From an uncultured Veillonella sp. (lineage in GTDB: Bacteria; Bacillota; Negativicutes; Veillonellales; Veillonellaceae), in contig URPV01000025.1 in assembly GCA_900549805.1 (NCBI GenBank), forward strand, positions 1 through 14,366: 14,366 bases of DNA, read 5' to 3'. The notes beneath the pieces are model-generated. The model worked only from the letters and a program-made list of their open reading frames with translations. It did not search any database and had not been told where the DNA came from. The position numbers and the translations under genes are program-made. Positions 1 through 7,712 of the stretch are shown here, one piece after another (positions within the stretch are counted from its first letter, which is position 1; every line of letters starts with the position of its first letter).

Positions 1-54
1 ATACGGCGACCACCGAGATCTACACTCTTTCCCTACACGACGCTCTTCCGATCT
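1..54 (+). other. Illumina universal adapter left in the assembly (artefact)
   Basis: These 54 bases match, as far as I recall it, the Illumina universal/P5 adapter plus read-1 primer, lacking only its first four bases (AATG). The last bases are the familiar GCTCTTCCGATCT, after which genomic sequence begins at 55. This is library sequence that was not trimmed, not organism DNA. It marks a contig end, so the gene starting at 55 is cut by the assembly and not by biology. Confidence 0.98.
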
Positions 55-369
55 TGAACAGAAGAAGACCCGGTCTAAAAACGATAAAATCCGTCCGCTT
101 GGATGGGCATAGTAAACTGGGGTCGCAAAGATAAAACCATCTGCCTCCTTAGCCTTTTCTACAAAACTATTCACATCATCATCCTTAAATACACAGGAAT
201 TATGCTCAAAGCAATAGCCACATTGAATACAGTCTCGAATGGCTTTATTACCTAGTTGAATGACCTCTGTTTCTACCCCTTCCTCAGCAAAAACCATTTC
301 TACTTCTTTAATGGCTTGCATAGTTGTACCATTCAGATGGCTGCTGCCATTTACAATCATAACTTTCAT
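55..369 (-). CDS. Flavodoxin-fold / iron-sulfur flavoprotein, C-terminus missing (partial)
   Basis: 105 codons can be read from an ATG at 367-369, preceded by a GGAG ribosome site 8 bases upstream; the reading frame then runs into the adapter without a stop. The N-terminus MKVMIVNGSS is the phosphate-binding loop of NADPH-dependent FMN reductase/flavodoxin-like proteins. Residues 47-59 carry C47-x2-C50-x2-C53-x5-C59, the compact cysteine motif of iron-sulfur flavoproteins, followed by a DDD. FATPVYYAHPSG (81-92) is the second flavin-binding loop of this family. The family binds FMN, and with such cysteines often a [4Fe-4S] cluster, and carries out cytoplasmic electron transfer; the substrate is unknown. 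Roughly the last 70-100 residues are expected to be missing. Residues encoded by bases 1-54 must not be counted as protein. Confidence 0.85.
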
Positions 370-477
370 TGTGAATCTCCTTACTTCTTACTTAAGAGTT
401 ATATATTTCTACCAATATTTCACTAATAGGCGCAATACCATACATTACTGTTTCAGCCATCTAGCCTCACAAATATA

Positions 478-523
478 AATAAGCTGTAAAATCAGGCTTA
501 AAAGGCTAACTTTACAGCTTATT
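478..523 (-). terminator. Hairpin after upp, likely terminator
   Basis: Perfect 13-base inverted repeat: AATAAGCTGTAAA at 478-490 and TTTACAGCTTATT at 511-523, around a 20-base loop. It lies 32 bases beyond the upp stop. In the upp direction it is followed by TATATTTG, so the U-tract is weak. It may act in both directions or depend on other factors. Confidence 0.6.
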
Positions 524-554
524 GACAAGCTAGATTAACAGCAAGAATTCATTT

Positions 555-1181
555 TTATTTTGTACCAAAAATCCGGTCCCCAGCATCTCCTAAACCAGGA
601 ACAATGTAACCGTGATCATTAAGGCCCTCATCAAGAGCTGCCACATAAATTGGTACTTCTGGATGATCAGCATTAACCTTTTCCACCCCTTCAGGAGCAG
701 CTACTAAACACATAAGTTGGATGTTTTTAACGCCCTTTTCCTTCAAAAGAGAGATAGCAGCGGAAGCAGAACCTCCAGTAGCCAACATAGGGTCAGTGAC
801 GATAAAGAGGCGTTCTTCTAGGCCAGAAGGCAACTTACAGTAGTATTCAACTGGTTTTAGGGTTTCCGGATCTCGGTACATACCTATATGGCCTACACGT
901 GCAGAAGGAATGAGGGTCAACATACCGTTAACCATACCTAGCCCTGCCCGCAAAATAGGGATAATTCCTAGCTTCTTGCCTGCAATCCGTTTCCCCGTCA
1001 TAGTTGTAATAGGGGTTTGTACTTCCACATCTTCTAAAGGAAGATTCCGAGTAATTTCATAGCCCATTAGAAGAGTAATTTCATCTAATAATTGACGGAA
1101 ATCCTTGGAAGAAGTGTCAACACTCCGCATAAGAGACACCTTGTGCTGAATCAATGGATGAGTCATTACATTAACGTTCAT
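555..1181 (-). CDS. upp: Uracil phosphoribosyltransferase
   Basis: Converts uracil and PRPP to UMP and pyrophosphate in pyrimidine salvage; cytoplasmic. The 208 residues match the usual length. The PRPP-binding loop IVTDPMLATGGSASAA is at 127-142 and the uracil-binding C-terminus GYIVPGLGDAGDRIFGT is at 191-207. The start ATG has AAGGGAG 8 bases upstream; an alternative ATG at codon 6 has no better ribosome site. upp lies downstream of glyA, as in Bacillus, but a strong terminator at 1301-1347 separates them, so upp probably has its own promoter in 1182-1300. The best -10 I see there is TATACT (1236-1241, minus strand), without a convincing -35. No attenuator or PyrR-like leader was recognised. 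Confidence 0.97.
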   Translation of the reverse strand: MNVNVMTHPLIQHKVSLMRSVDTSSKDFRQLLDEITLLMGYEITRNLPLEDVEVQTPITTMTGKRIAGKKLGIIPILRAGLGMVNGMLTLIPSARVGHIGMYRDPETLKPVEYYCKLPSGLEERLFIVTDPMLATGGSASAAISLLKEKGVKNIQLMCLVAAPEGVEKVNADHPEVPIYVAALDEGLNDHGYIVPGLGDAGDRIFGTK

Positions 1182-1300
1182 AGTAAACTCCCTTTATCGG
1201 TAAAGAAATAAATGAACTAGACTAAAACTATCATTAGTATAATCCATAACTAGTTGAAAGTATAGTAATGCCCCTCCATTGCACCATAAGCATCGCCCAT

Positions 1301-1347
1301 AAAAAAACTACACTTACAAGAACAGTTATGCCTTGTAAGTGCAGTTT
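1301..1347 (-). terminator. Rho-independent terminator of glyA
   Basis: A 16-base stem (1305-1320 with 1332-1347; one G-U pair) around an 11-base loop. In the glyA direction it ends in a run of seven T. It lies about 12 bases past the glyA stop and closes the ywlE-rpiB-glyA transcript. Confidence 0.92.
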
Positions 1348-1358
1348 ACAATTTACTA

Positions 1359-2591
1359 TTAATACAAAGGATATTTAAGAGCAATGGCTTCTACGCGAGC
1401 CTTTGCTTCCTCTTGTTTGTCCACATCTTGAGGATTCTTAAGAACTAAGCTGATAATATCCGCCACTTCTATCATATCCTCTTCCTTGAGGCCCCGTGTG
1501 GTAAGAGCAGGTGTTCCAAGCCGGATACCAGATGTCACGAATGGGCTAGCAGGATCAAATGGAATTGTATTTTTATTACATGTAATATTGGCATCATCCA
1601 AGAGATGTTCCGCCTCCTTACCAGTGAGGTTAAGGTTACGTACATCTACAAGCATAACGTGAGTATCAGTGCCGCCAGATACGATGGTTAAACCATTTTC
1701 TTGCAAACGTTTAGCTAAGGTTTGTGCATTAGCTACCACTTGTTTTGCATAGATCTTAAATTCAGGTTGCAAAGCTTCACCGAAAGCTACTGCTTTAGCC
1801 GCAATAACATGCATCAATGGGCCCCCTTGAATGCCAGGGAAGATGGATTTATCGATAGCCTTAGCGTATTTCTCCTTACAAAGAATCATGCCACCACGAG
1901 GGCCACGTAAAGTTTTATGAGTAGTCGTAGTAACGATATCCGCATATTCTACTGGATTTGGATGGATACCAGCCGCTACTAGACCGGCAAAGTGAGCCAT
2001 ATCAACCATAAAGATGGCTCCTACTTCGTGGGCTACATCAGCAATTTTCTTAAAGTCAATGATACGGGAGTAAGAAGAACCACCTGCAATGATGAGTTTA
2101 GGTTTCGCTTCTTCACAAACCTTGCGGAGCTCATCATAATCGATAGTATTAGTATCAGCAGACACGCCGTAAGGCACTACATTAAAATAGGAACCAGATA
2201 CGTTAACAGGAGACCCATGAGTCAAGTGTCCGCCGTGAGACAAGTTCATACCTACGATGGTATCGCCTGGTTGTAAAAGAGCGAAGTAAACGCCGAAGTT
2301 AGCTTGGGAACCAGAATGTGGTTGAACGTTAACATGTTCTGCCCCAAAAAGCTTTTTAGCACGTTCAATAGCAAGGGCTTCGATTTGGTCAACAAACTCA
2401 CAGCCACCGTAATACCGTTTACCAGGATAGCCTTCCGCATATTTATTGGTCAATACTGAGCCTTGAGCTTCCATAACAGCAGGAGAGACGAAATTTTCAG
2501 AAGCAATCATTTCCAACTTATTCCGTTGGCGACCCAACTCTTGATTAATAATCTGTGCAATTTCTTTATCAGCTTGTTCTAAGTAACTCAT
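1359..2591 (-). CDS. glyA: Serine hydroxymethyltransferase
   Basis: PLP enzyme interconverting serine and glycine with tetrahydrofolate, the main source of 5,10-methylene-THF; a cytoplasmic dimer or tetramer. Read from the ATG at 2589-2591 the protein has 410 residues, the normal length. K226 in TTTTHKTLRGPRGG (221-234) is the PLP lysine; SENFVS (31-36), YAEGYPGKRYYGG (51-63) and HSGSQAN (92-98) are further family motifs. An upstream in-frame ATG at 2672 would add 27 residues unlike the family and overlap rpiB. The chosen ATG has GGAGG 7 bases upstream and gives the standard N-terminus MSYLEQADKEI. It follows rpiB with a 70-base gap and is probably co-transcribed with it. Confidence 0.97.
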   Translation of the reverse strand: MSYLEQADKEIAQIINQELGRQRNKLEMIASENFVSPAVMEAQGSVLTNKYAEGYPGKRYYGGCEFVDQIEALAIERAKKLFGAEHVNVQPHSGSQANFGVYFALLQPGDTIVGMNLSHGGHLTHGSPVNVSGSYFNVVPYGVSADTNTIDYDELRKVCEEAKPKLIIAGGSSYSRIIDFKKIADVAHEVGAIFMVDMAHFAGLVAAGIHPNPVEYADIVTTTTHKTLRGPRGGMILCKEKYAKAIDKSIFPGIQGGPLMHVIAAKAVAFGEALQPEFKIYAKQVVANAQTLAKRLQENGLTIVSGGTDTHVMLVDVRNLNLTGKEAEHLLDDANITCNKNTIPFDPASPFVTSGIRLGTPALTTRGLKEEDMIEVADIISLVLKNPQDVDKQEEAKARVEAIALKYPLY

Positions 2592-2661
2592 AGAAACCTC
2601 CAAAAATACTAAAGAAATATGTCTCTGCCAAACTGTAGGCTCAGAATGGCAAGGGCCTAAC

Positions 2662-3099
2662 TTATTTTTCAATGGCCATAATTTTTTCTACCCGTCGTTC
2701 ATGTCGGCCACCTTCAAAATCAGTAGCCAGCCAAATGGTAACAATATCTCGTGCTAAACCAGGCCCAATAACACGTTCCCCCATGGTGAGGATATTGGCA
2801 TCATTATGCTCCCGGCTGGCATGTGCAGAGAAGGTATCATGTACCAAGGCAGCTCGAATCCCCTTCACCTTATTGGCCGCAATACCTATACCGATACCAG
2901 TGCCACAAATCAAGATACCTCGATCAAACAGACCATCAGCCACAGATTGGGCCACAGGCAAGGCTACATCAGGGTAGTCTACAGACTCTGTAGAATGAGT
3001 GCCAAAATCTTTGTAGTCCACACCTAGGTCTTCTAAGAGACCCTTAATGTCTTCCTTCAACCTATATCCACCGTGGTCAGCACCAATCGCAACTTTCAT
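2662..3099 (-). CDS. rpiB: Ribose-5-phosphate isomerase B (RpiB/LacAB family)
   Basis: Interconverts ribose 5-phosphate and ribulose 5-phosphate in the non-oxidative pentose phosphate pathway. The 145 residues are typical. The family signature GADHGG (6-11) gives D8 and H9. The catalytic cysteine C65 lies in ICGTGIGIGIAANK (64-77), and H98-N99-D100 in REHNDAN provides the ring-opening histidine region. R132 and R135 are near the phosphate-binding C-terminus. GGAGG stands 7 bases before the ATG. It occupies the position of Bacillus ywlF, between ywlE and glyA. A sugar-specific isomerase (allose or galactose 6-phosphate) is the alternative, but the locus argues for the housekeeping enzyme. Confidence 0.93.
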   Translation of the reverse strand: MKVAIGADHGGYRLKEDIKGLLEDLGVDYKDFGTHSTESVDYPDVALPVAQSVADGLFDRGILICGTGIGIGIAANKVKGIRAALVHDTFSAHASREHNDANILTMGERVIGPGLARDIVTIWLATDFEGGRHERRVEKIMAIEK

Positions 3100-3167
3100 C
3101 TTCTTACCTCCATAACTCTTGTTTATGAAATGGGAACTAATTACTTACTTATCGCTAGCCATAGGAC

Positions 3168-3611
3168 CTAAGAATCAGCCATGGAATCTAGGCCTTTTTC
3201 TAGTAAGTCTTCTATGGTCTTGGCGCAATGGTTGTAGACCTCTTGGGAGCCCCCATGAGGATCTGTCACATCCCCTTCCTCACCAGCCCACTCCGCCAAT
3301 GTCTTTATCTTATCAGCGTCAAATGGAAATTGTCTGAGGAGGACTTTCTTGTGGTCGTCAGCCATAGCAAGAACTAAATCAGCTACATTCACCAAATCAA
3401 CCTTGAGGGGTCTAGACTCATGGCCGCTGATATCCACCCTATCCTTAACTGCCTCAACCGCCTCTGGGGTCACCTTAGCTCCATAGGCAGCAAACAGACC
3501 CGCAGAAGAAGCCACAATCGATAGGCCTCGTTCTTGGGCTAGGATCTCTATCAAACCTTGCGCCATAGGAGACCGACAGGTATTTCCTGTGCATATAAAC
3601 AAAATATTCAT
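3168..3611 (-). CDS. ywlE: Low-molecular-weight phosphatase, YwlE-like (probable protein-arginine phosphatase)
   Basis: 147 residues of the LMW protein phosphatase fold. The P-loop is ICTGNTCRSPMAQ: nucleophile C7, then R13-S14. The general-acid aspartate is in DVTDPHGG (114-121). The residue four after the cysteine is T11, which in Bacillus YwlE gives preference for phospho-arginine, whereas tyrosine phosphatases have a bulky aliphatic residue there. The gene sits where ywlE does, before rpiB and glyA. YwlE reverses McsB arginine phosphorylation, a tag for ClpCP degradation; no mcsB is in this window, so arginine specificity is inference. The ribosome site is weak (GAGAGA), and a good promoter lies at 3643-3670. 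Confidence 0.85.
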   Translation of the reverse strand: MNILFICTGNTCRSPMAQGLIEILAQERGLSIVASSAGLFAAYGAKVTPEAVEAVKDRVDISGHESRPLKVDLVNVADLVLAMADDHKKVLLRQFPFDADKIKTLAEWAGEEGDVTDPHGGSQEVYNHCAKTIEDLLEKGLDSMADS

Positions 3612-3642
3612 GACTGATCTCTCTCATGTAAGGTACTTACCT

Positions 3643-3670
3643 AGTATAACACATTATTCCACTCTGTAAA
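3643..3670 (-). promoter_or_regulatory. Sigma-A-type promoter for ywlE-rpiB-glyA
   Basis: Minus strand: TTTACA (3665-3670), 16-base spacer, TATACT (3643-3648), with a TG one base upstream giving an extended -10. The predicted start is about 25 bases before the ywlE ATG. A short 5-2-5 dyad AGGTA-CT-TACCT (3631-3642) sits at the likely transcription start; its meaning is unclear. Confidence 0.7.
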
Positions 3671-3701
3671 TACATATATTCACTATGAGTAGACTTTTTT
3701 T

Positions 3702-4850
3702 TTATAATTTTATAATGCGTCCAGCAGAGGCCTTATTCATACGGTTCATAATAGCTAAGCCAAGGCCTTCCTCTACGAGACCTTGCGCCAATATATAGTC
3801 TACACCAGCCTCATTGAAATCCAAGAGGTCTTGGTAGAAGGTGTGAGCTAGGTCCACAGGGTCCTTATAGGTAAGGGGAATGATTTCCAGATCAAGGCCT
3901 TCATCTTCATAAGGACTATACTCCTCATGATCTAACTCTTCCCCGTCTCCCTTCAGCCCTTCTTGGATTGCTTCAAGGAGATCTTCCCTGATGATGAGTC
4001 CAAGGGAAAGGGACCTGTCCTGTCTAGTCTCCTCAAGAATGTTATTTATCTTAATCACCATAGCTCTGACTATGTTTTGATCGGATCCTACATAGGTCGT
4101 CATCTCTGCATCAGGCGCATAGTGCTTATACTTCATACCTGGTGCCTTAGGGGCTTTGTTAGCCCCTAGGAGGTGCTTATCATAGACTACATGAGGTGTC
4201 ACTTCCTTGAGCATAGCCTCCGTAACACCACCTGGGCGGAGGATAATCAATTGGTTGTCATGAACTTCCACCACTGTTGATTCAACGCCAATCGAACAGG
4301 GACCTGCGTCCACCAAAGCTTCTATACGGCCATCCATATCGTGGAGAACGGCTTGGCCTGAGGTAGGACTAGGACGACCAGATAGATTAGCAGAAGGTGC
4401 TGCTAGAGGGACTCCTGCTGCACTAATAATAGCTCGGGCCAAATCATGATCTGGACAGCGAAGGGCCACACGATCTAGCCCACCAGTCGCCCGATCTGGT
4501 ACAAAATCAGATTTAGGCAGTGTAATAGTCAATGGACCCGGCCAAAAGATATCCATCAACTTTTGAGCCAAGGGTGGAGCCTGTGTTACCAGAGGGGCCA
4601 CTTGATCCTTAGAGGCAAGGTGGAGAATTAGGGGATTATCTGAAGGACGTCCCTTAGCTTCATAAATACGTCCCATGGCCTCTGCATCTAAGCCATTAGC
4701 GGCAAGACCATACACGGTTTCCGTGGGAATGGCTACTAAGCCACCCTCTCTTAACACTTGTCCTAGAACTTTAATATCTTGGTCACTAGGATTTTTATAA
4801 ACCTTAGTTTTAAGTGCTTTCAGGTCTGCAGTCTCTAGTGATTTGCTCAT
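3702..4850 (-). CDS. tsaC: L-threonylcarbamoyladenylate synthase, Sua5/YwlC type
   Basis: Makes threonylcarbamoyl-AMP from threonine, bicarbonate and ATP, the first step of t6A37 formation in ANN-decoding tRNAs. The YrdC domain spans about 25-215, with IPTETVYGLA (41-50), EAKGRPSDNPL (64-74) and the nucleotide-binding APSANLSGRPSPTSG (151-165). The linker motif KAPGMKYKHYAPDAEM (235-250) and a roughly 130-residue C-terminal part make it the long Sua5/YwlC form (382 residues) rather than short TsaC. An acidic stretch at about 290-318 lies in the C-terminal domain. Its ATG overlaps the prmC stop as ATGA, so translation is coupled. No terminator is visible after the stop; a run of nine A/T lies there instead. 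Confidence 0.94.
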   Translation of the reverse strand: MSKSLETADLKALKTKVYKNPSDQDIKVLGQVLREGGLVAIPTETVYGLAANGLDAEAMGRIYEAKGRPSDNPLILHLASKDQVAPLVTQAPPLAQKLMDIFWPGPLTITLPKSDFVPDRATGGLDRVALRCPDHDLARAIISAAGVPLAAPSANLSGRPSPTSGQAVLHDMDGRIEALVDAGPCSIGVESTVVEVHDNQLIILRPGGVTEAMLKEVTPHVVYDKHLLGANKAPKAPGMKYKHYAPDAEMTTYVGSDQNIVRAMVIKINNILEETRQDRSLSLGLIIREDLLEAIQEGLKGDGEELDHEEYSPYEDEGLDLEIIPLTYKDPVDLAHTFYQDLLDFNEAGVDYILAQGLVEEGLGLAIMNRMNKASAGRIIKL

Positions 4851-5716
4851 AGGTTCACCTTCTTTGCAAGGATAACACGATTAATAGAAGCCAAGTCTTT
4901 CCAGTAGGAAATATCCTCATAGATCCCCTCTGCTTGTAAGAGTTGGGTCACAGATTCTTCCTGTCCCTGACCGATTTCCATGGCCAGAAGTCCACCTGCC
5001 TTGAGATAGTTAGGCGCCTCCTTGGCCAAGATCCGATAGAAGTCGAGTCCATCTTCCCCACCCCAAAGGGCCATAGACGGTTCATTCAGGACATCAGCAG
5101 AGAGGGTTTTCATCTCCTCACTGGTAATATAAGGCGGGTTAGAAAGGATGAGGTCAAAGCTTTCATGAGGGGCTAAGGCGGCAAACATATCGGATTCACG
5201 CAAGTCTACCCGATCAGCCAATCCGAGTTGATCCGCATTAGCTTGGGCAAGAGCCAGGGCCTTAGGAGACAATTCCAGACCCACCCCCCTCATATGGGGC
5301 ATGTAGTGTAAAAGGGATAAAAGGATAGTTCCAGGACCTGTACATACATCCAAGATAGATCCTTCCATTTGATTATCATAGGCCGATAATATACCTTCCA
5401 CCAAGGTTTCCGTGTCTGGCCGAGGAATTAAGACGTCCCCATTAACCTTAAAGGATAGGCCCATAAAATCCTTATAACCCACTAACGAGGCTACACAGTG
5501 TCCCTTGGCTCGACTGATTACAAGGGGCCGATACCTATCCAATTCTTCTTTTTCTAACGGTTGATCATAGTGGGTATAGAGGTAGATTCTCTCCTTACCC
5601 AGGATATGGGAAAGCAGTATCTCCCCATCAAGTCGCGGCGTATCTACGCCCTTGTCAGAAAAATACTGCTCCGTCCATTGGAGAATACGACCAATCGTCC
5701 AAATCTCCTTATTCAT
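4847..5716 (-). CDS. prmC: Peptide chain release factor N5-glutamine methyltransferase
   Basis: SAM-dependent methylase that modifies the glutamine of the GGQ motif of release factors, which raises termination efficiency. 289 residues, normal length. The N-terminal substrate-binding helical domain covers about 1-85; LIPRPDTE (96-103) precedes the Rossmann domain; motif I is DVCTGPGT (123-130, often DLGTGSG in homologues); and NPPY (193-196), which binds the substrate glutamine, is intact in LSNPPYITSEEM. The gene starts five bases after the prfA stop, with its AAGGA ribosome site inside the end of prfA, and overlaps tsaC by 4 bases. The neighbouring prfA encodes its substrate, which makes the assignment secure. 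Confidence 0.96.
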   Translation of the reverse strand: MNKEIWTIGRILQWTEQYFSDKGVDTPRLDGEILLSHILGKERIYLYTHYDQPLEKEELDRYRPLVISRAKGHCVASLVGYKDFMGLSFKVNGDVLIPRPDTETLVEGILSAYDNQMEGSILDVCTGPGTILLSLLHYMPHMRGVGLELSPKALALAQANADQLGLADRVDLRESDMFAALAPHESFDLILSNPPYITSEEMKTLSADVLNEPSMALWGGEDGLDFYRILAKEAPNYLKAGGLLAMEIGQGQEESVTQLLQAEGIYEDISYWKDLASINRVILAKKVNL

Positions 5717-5721
5717 TATTA

Positions 5722-6801
5722 CTATTGTTGTCCTTCTGCTTGCATCTTAGCCGCTTGATCAGCCGCTGTAAGCGCATTAATCAATTCATCCATATCGCCA
5801 TTGAGTACTTGGTCCAATTTATAAAGGGTCAAGTTAATACGGTGGTCTGTGACCCGCCCTTGTGGATAGTTATAGGTTCGAATCCGTTCAGACCGGTCTC
5901 CTGTGCCCACTTGGGCTTTGCGGTCTGCTGCTACGGATGCAGCTGCTTCCTGTTCAGCAGCATCTTGCAATCGGGCTGCCAAAACCTTCATAGCCTTTTC
6001 TCTGTTTTTCATTTGAGACCGTTGGTCCTGACATTCTACCACGGTACCTGTTGGTAGGTGGGTAATCCGAACGGCGGACTCTGTCTTATTGATATGCTGG
6101 CCACCTGCACCAGAGGCGCGGAAGGTGTCAATTTTAAGGTCCTTAGGGTTGATTTGTACATCCACTTCATCCACCTCTGGCAATACGGCCACAGTAACTG
6201 TAGATGTATGAACACGGCCTTGGGTTTCTGTAGCTGGTACGCGTTGTACCCGGTGAACACCAGATTCAAACTTCATCTTGGAATAGGCATTCATACCATC
6301 AACAGAGAATACCACTTCCTTAAAGCCACCTAATTCAGGTTCATTAGCAGAGATGATTTCCGTCTTCCACCCTTGCGCTTCTGCATACTTGGTATACATG
6401 CGGAAGAGGTCTCCCGCAAAGAGGGCCGCTTCATCACCACCAGCACCACCGCGAATTTCGATGATAACGTTCTTATCATCATTAGGATCTTTAGGAATTA
6501 AGAGAATATGGAGTTTCTCTTCCAAAGCTTCCTTTTCTTCCTTGTAAGCCTTCAATTCCTCTTGGGCCAACTCACGGAACTCTTCATCCATAGACTTATC
6601 TTCCAAGACTTCCATGGCTTCATCAATACCAGCCAAGACCTTTTTGTAAGAGCGGAAGGTTTCCACTGTTTCTGTTAAGGATGCATGTTGGCGGGTAAGT
6701 TTTTGCCACTCATCTTGTTTGGCAATCATTTCAGGGTCAGAAATGCGTTGCTCCAAATCCATAAATTTATCTTCAATAACTTGTAATTTATCAACTAACA
6801 T
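5722..6801 (-). CDS. prfA: Peptide chain release factor 1 (RF1)
   Basis: Recognises UAA and UAG stop codons in the ribosomal A site and triggers peptide release. 359 residues, standard length. The codon-recognition tripeptide P-A-T (189-191, RVPATETQGRVHTS) marks RF1 rather than RF2, which has SPF. The peptidyl-tRNA hydrolysis motif GGQ is at 233-235 in RASGAGGQHINKTES; Q235 is the residue PrmC methylates. Domain 1, rich in charged helices, covers about 1-105. GAGGAG precedes the ATG. It begins 26 bases after DUF1385 and is followed 5 bases later by prmC. Its own stop is UAG followed in frame by UAA (see findings). Confidence 0.98.
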   Translation of the reverse strand: MLVDKLQVIEDKFMDLEQRISDPEMIAKQDEWQKLTRQHASLTETVETFRSYKKVLAGIDEAMEVLEDKSMDEEFRELAQEELKAYKEEKEALEEKLHILLIPKDPNDDKNVIIEIRGGAGGDEAALFAGDLFRMYTKYAEAQGWKTEIISANEPELGGFKEVVFSVDGMNAYSKMKFESGVHRVQRVPATETQGRVHTSTVTVAVLPEVDEVDVQINPKDLKIDTFRASGAGGQHINKTESAVRITHLPTGTVVECQDQRSQMKNREKAMKVLAARLQDAAEQEAAASVAADRKAQVGTGDRSERIRTYNYPQGRVTDHRINLTLYKLDQVLNGDMDELINALTAADQAAKMQAEGQQ

Positions 6802-6827
6802 GATGACTCCTCTATGTTACTGAAAGA

Positions 6828-7712
6828 CTATGCTTCTTCGTAGGCTTCTTCTTCACTAGGGCGCACGTTTTCAAGGGCCTTGATAGCCACCTCAATTTGG
6901 TCATCCTCAGGTTCTCTTGTCGTCATGTATTGCAAGAGCATACCGGGCTTCACAATAGCCGATACAATAGGATGATCAGAACGACCTGCTAAACGAATCA
7001 TTTCATAGGAAATGCCAGCCACCACAGGCATAAGAATGATACGGGATAGGATTCTTTCCAAGAGGTTAGGCCAACCCAGGAATGAAAATACAAAGATACT
7101 TACTACCATGACAATTAAGAGAAAATTAGTTCCACAGCGCGGATGGAGGCGAGAGTGCTTACGTACATTCTCAACTGTTAATGGCATATCATCTTCATAG
7201 GTATGAATTGTCTTATGTTCTGCCCCATGGTATTGATAGACCCGTTGGATATCCTTAGTCCGTCCAATCCCCCAAATATAGAGAAAGAAAAGAAGAAGGC
7301 GGATAATACCCTCAACAAAATTCATGGCCATATGATTACCTTGAATGCCAGGAATAAATTTAACCACGAATGTCGGCAGAGCCAAAAATAGGCCAATGGC
7401 CACCACGGTAGAGAAGACCATGGTAAGGGCGATTTCCTTATTAGACATTTCCTCTTCCTCCTCCCCTGCAGCTTTAGCTGAGAAGGACAAGGCTTTCATA
7501 CCAATCACCAGGGATTCAAAGAGGGATACACAACCGCGTATGAGTGGTTTTTTCAAAATAGGATAGGAATCAGCAATGGACTTAGTCGGATACTTATCCA
7601 CCACGATTTCTCCTGTAGGGGTGCGAACGGCTGTCGCTGTATAAGAAGGGCCGCGCATCATCACACCTTCGATGACCGCCTGACCACCAACAAATTTCTT
7701 AGTTTGTTTCAA
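6828..7712 (-). CDS. DUF1385 integral membrane protein (YqhQ-like), TTG start
   Basis: 294 residues of the DUF1385 family; molecular function unknown to me. The N-terminus FVGGQAVIEGVMMRGP (7-22) is the family signature. QYHGAEHKTIHTYE (160-173) and LTVENVRKHSRLHPRCGTNF (178-197) are the conserved His/Glu/Cys-rich loop that suggests a metal- or substrate-binding site. Hydrophobic segments lie at about 95-120, 131-150, 197-214 and 224-242, so roughly four membrane spans. The start codon is TTG (7710-7712), with AGGA 8 bases upstream; no ATG gives the conserved N-terminus. It is linked here to rpmE and prfA, and is often found beside prfA in Firmicutes, which hints at a role near translation but proves nothing. 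Confidence 0.9.
   Translation of the reverse strand: MKQTKKFVGGQAVIEGVMMRGPSYTATAVRTPTGEIVVDKYPTKSIADSYPILKKPLIRGCVSLFESLVIGMKALSFSAKAAGEEEEEMSNKEIALTMVFSTVVAIGLFLALPTFVVKFIPGIQGNHMAMNFVEGIIRLLLFFLYIWGIGRTKDIQRVYQYHGAEHKTIHTYEDDMPLTVENVRKHSRLHPRCGTNFLLIVMVVSIFVFSFLGWPNLLERILSRIILMPVVAGISYEMIRLAGRSDHPIVSAIVKPGMLLQYMTTREPEDDQIEVAIKALENVRPSEEEAYEEA

Noticed and set aside
2592..2661. Riboswitch (glycine or folate) ahead of glyA
   Set aside because: Only 70 bases between rpiB and glyA, with no recognisable conserved core.
2592..2672. Longer glyA start at 2672
   Set aside because: Adds 27 residues unlike any serine hydroxymethyltransferase and overlaps rpiB; the ATG at 2591 has GGAGG and the family N-terminus.
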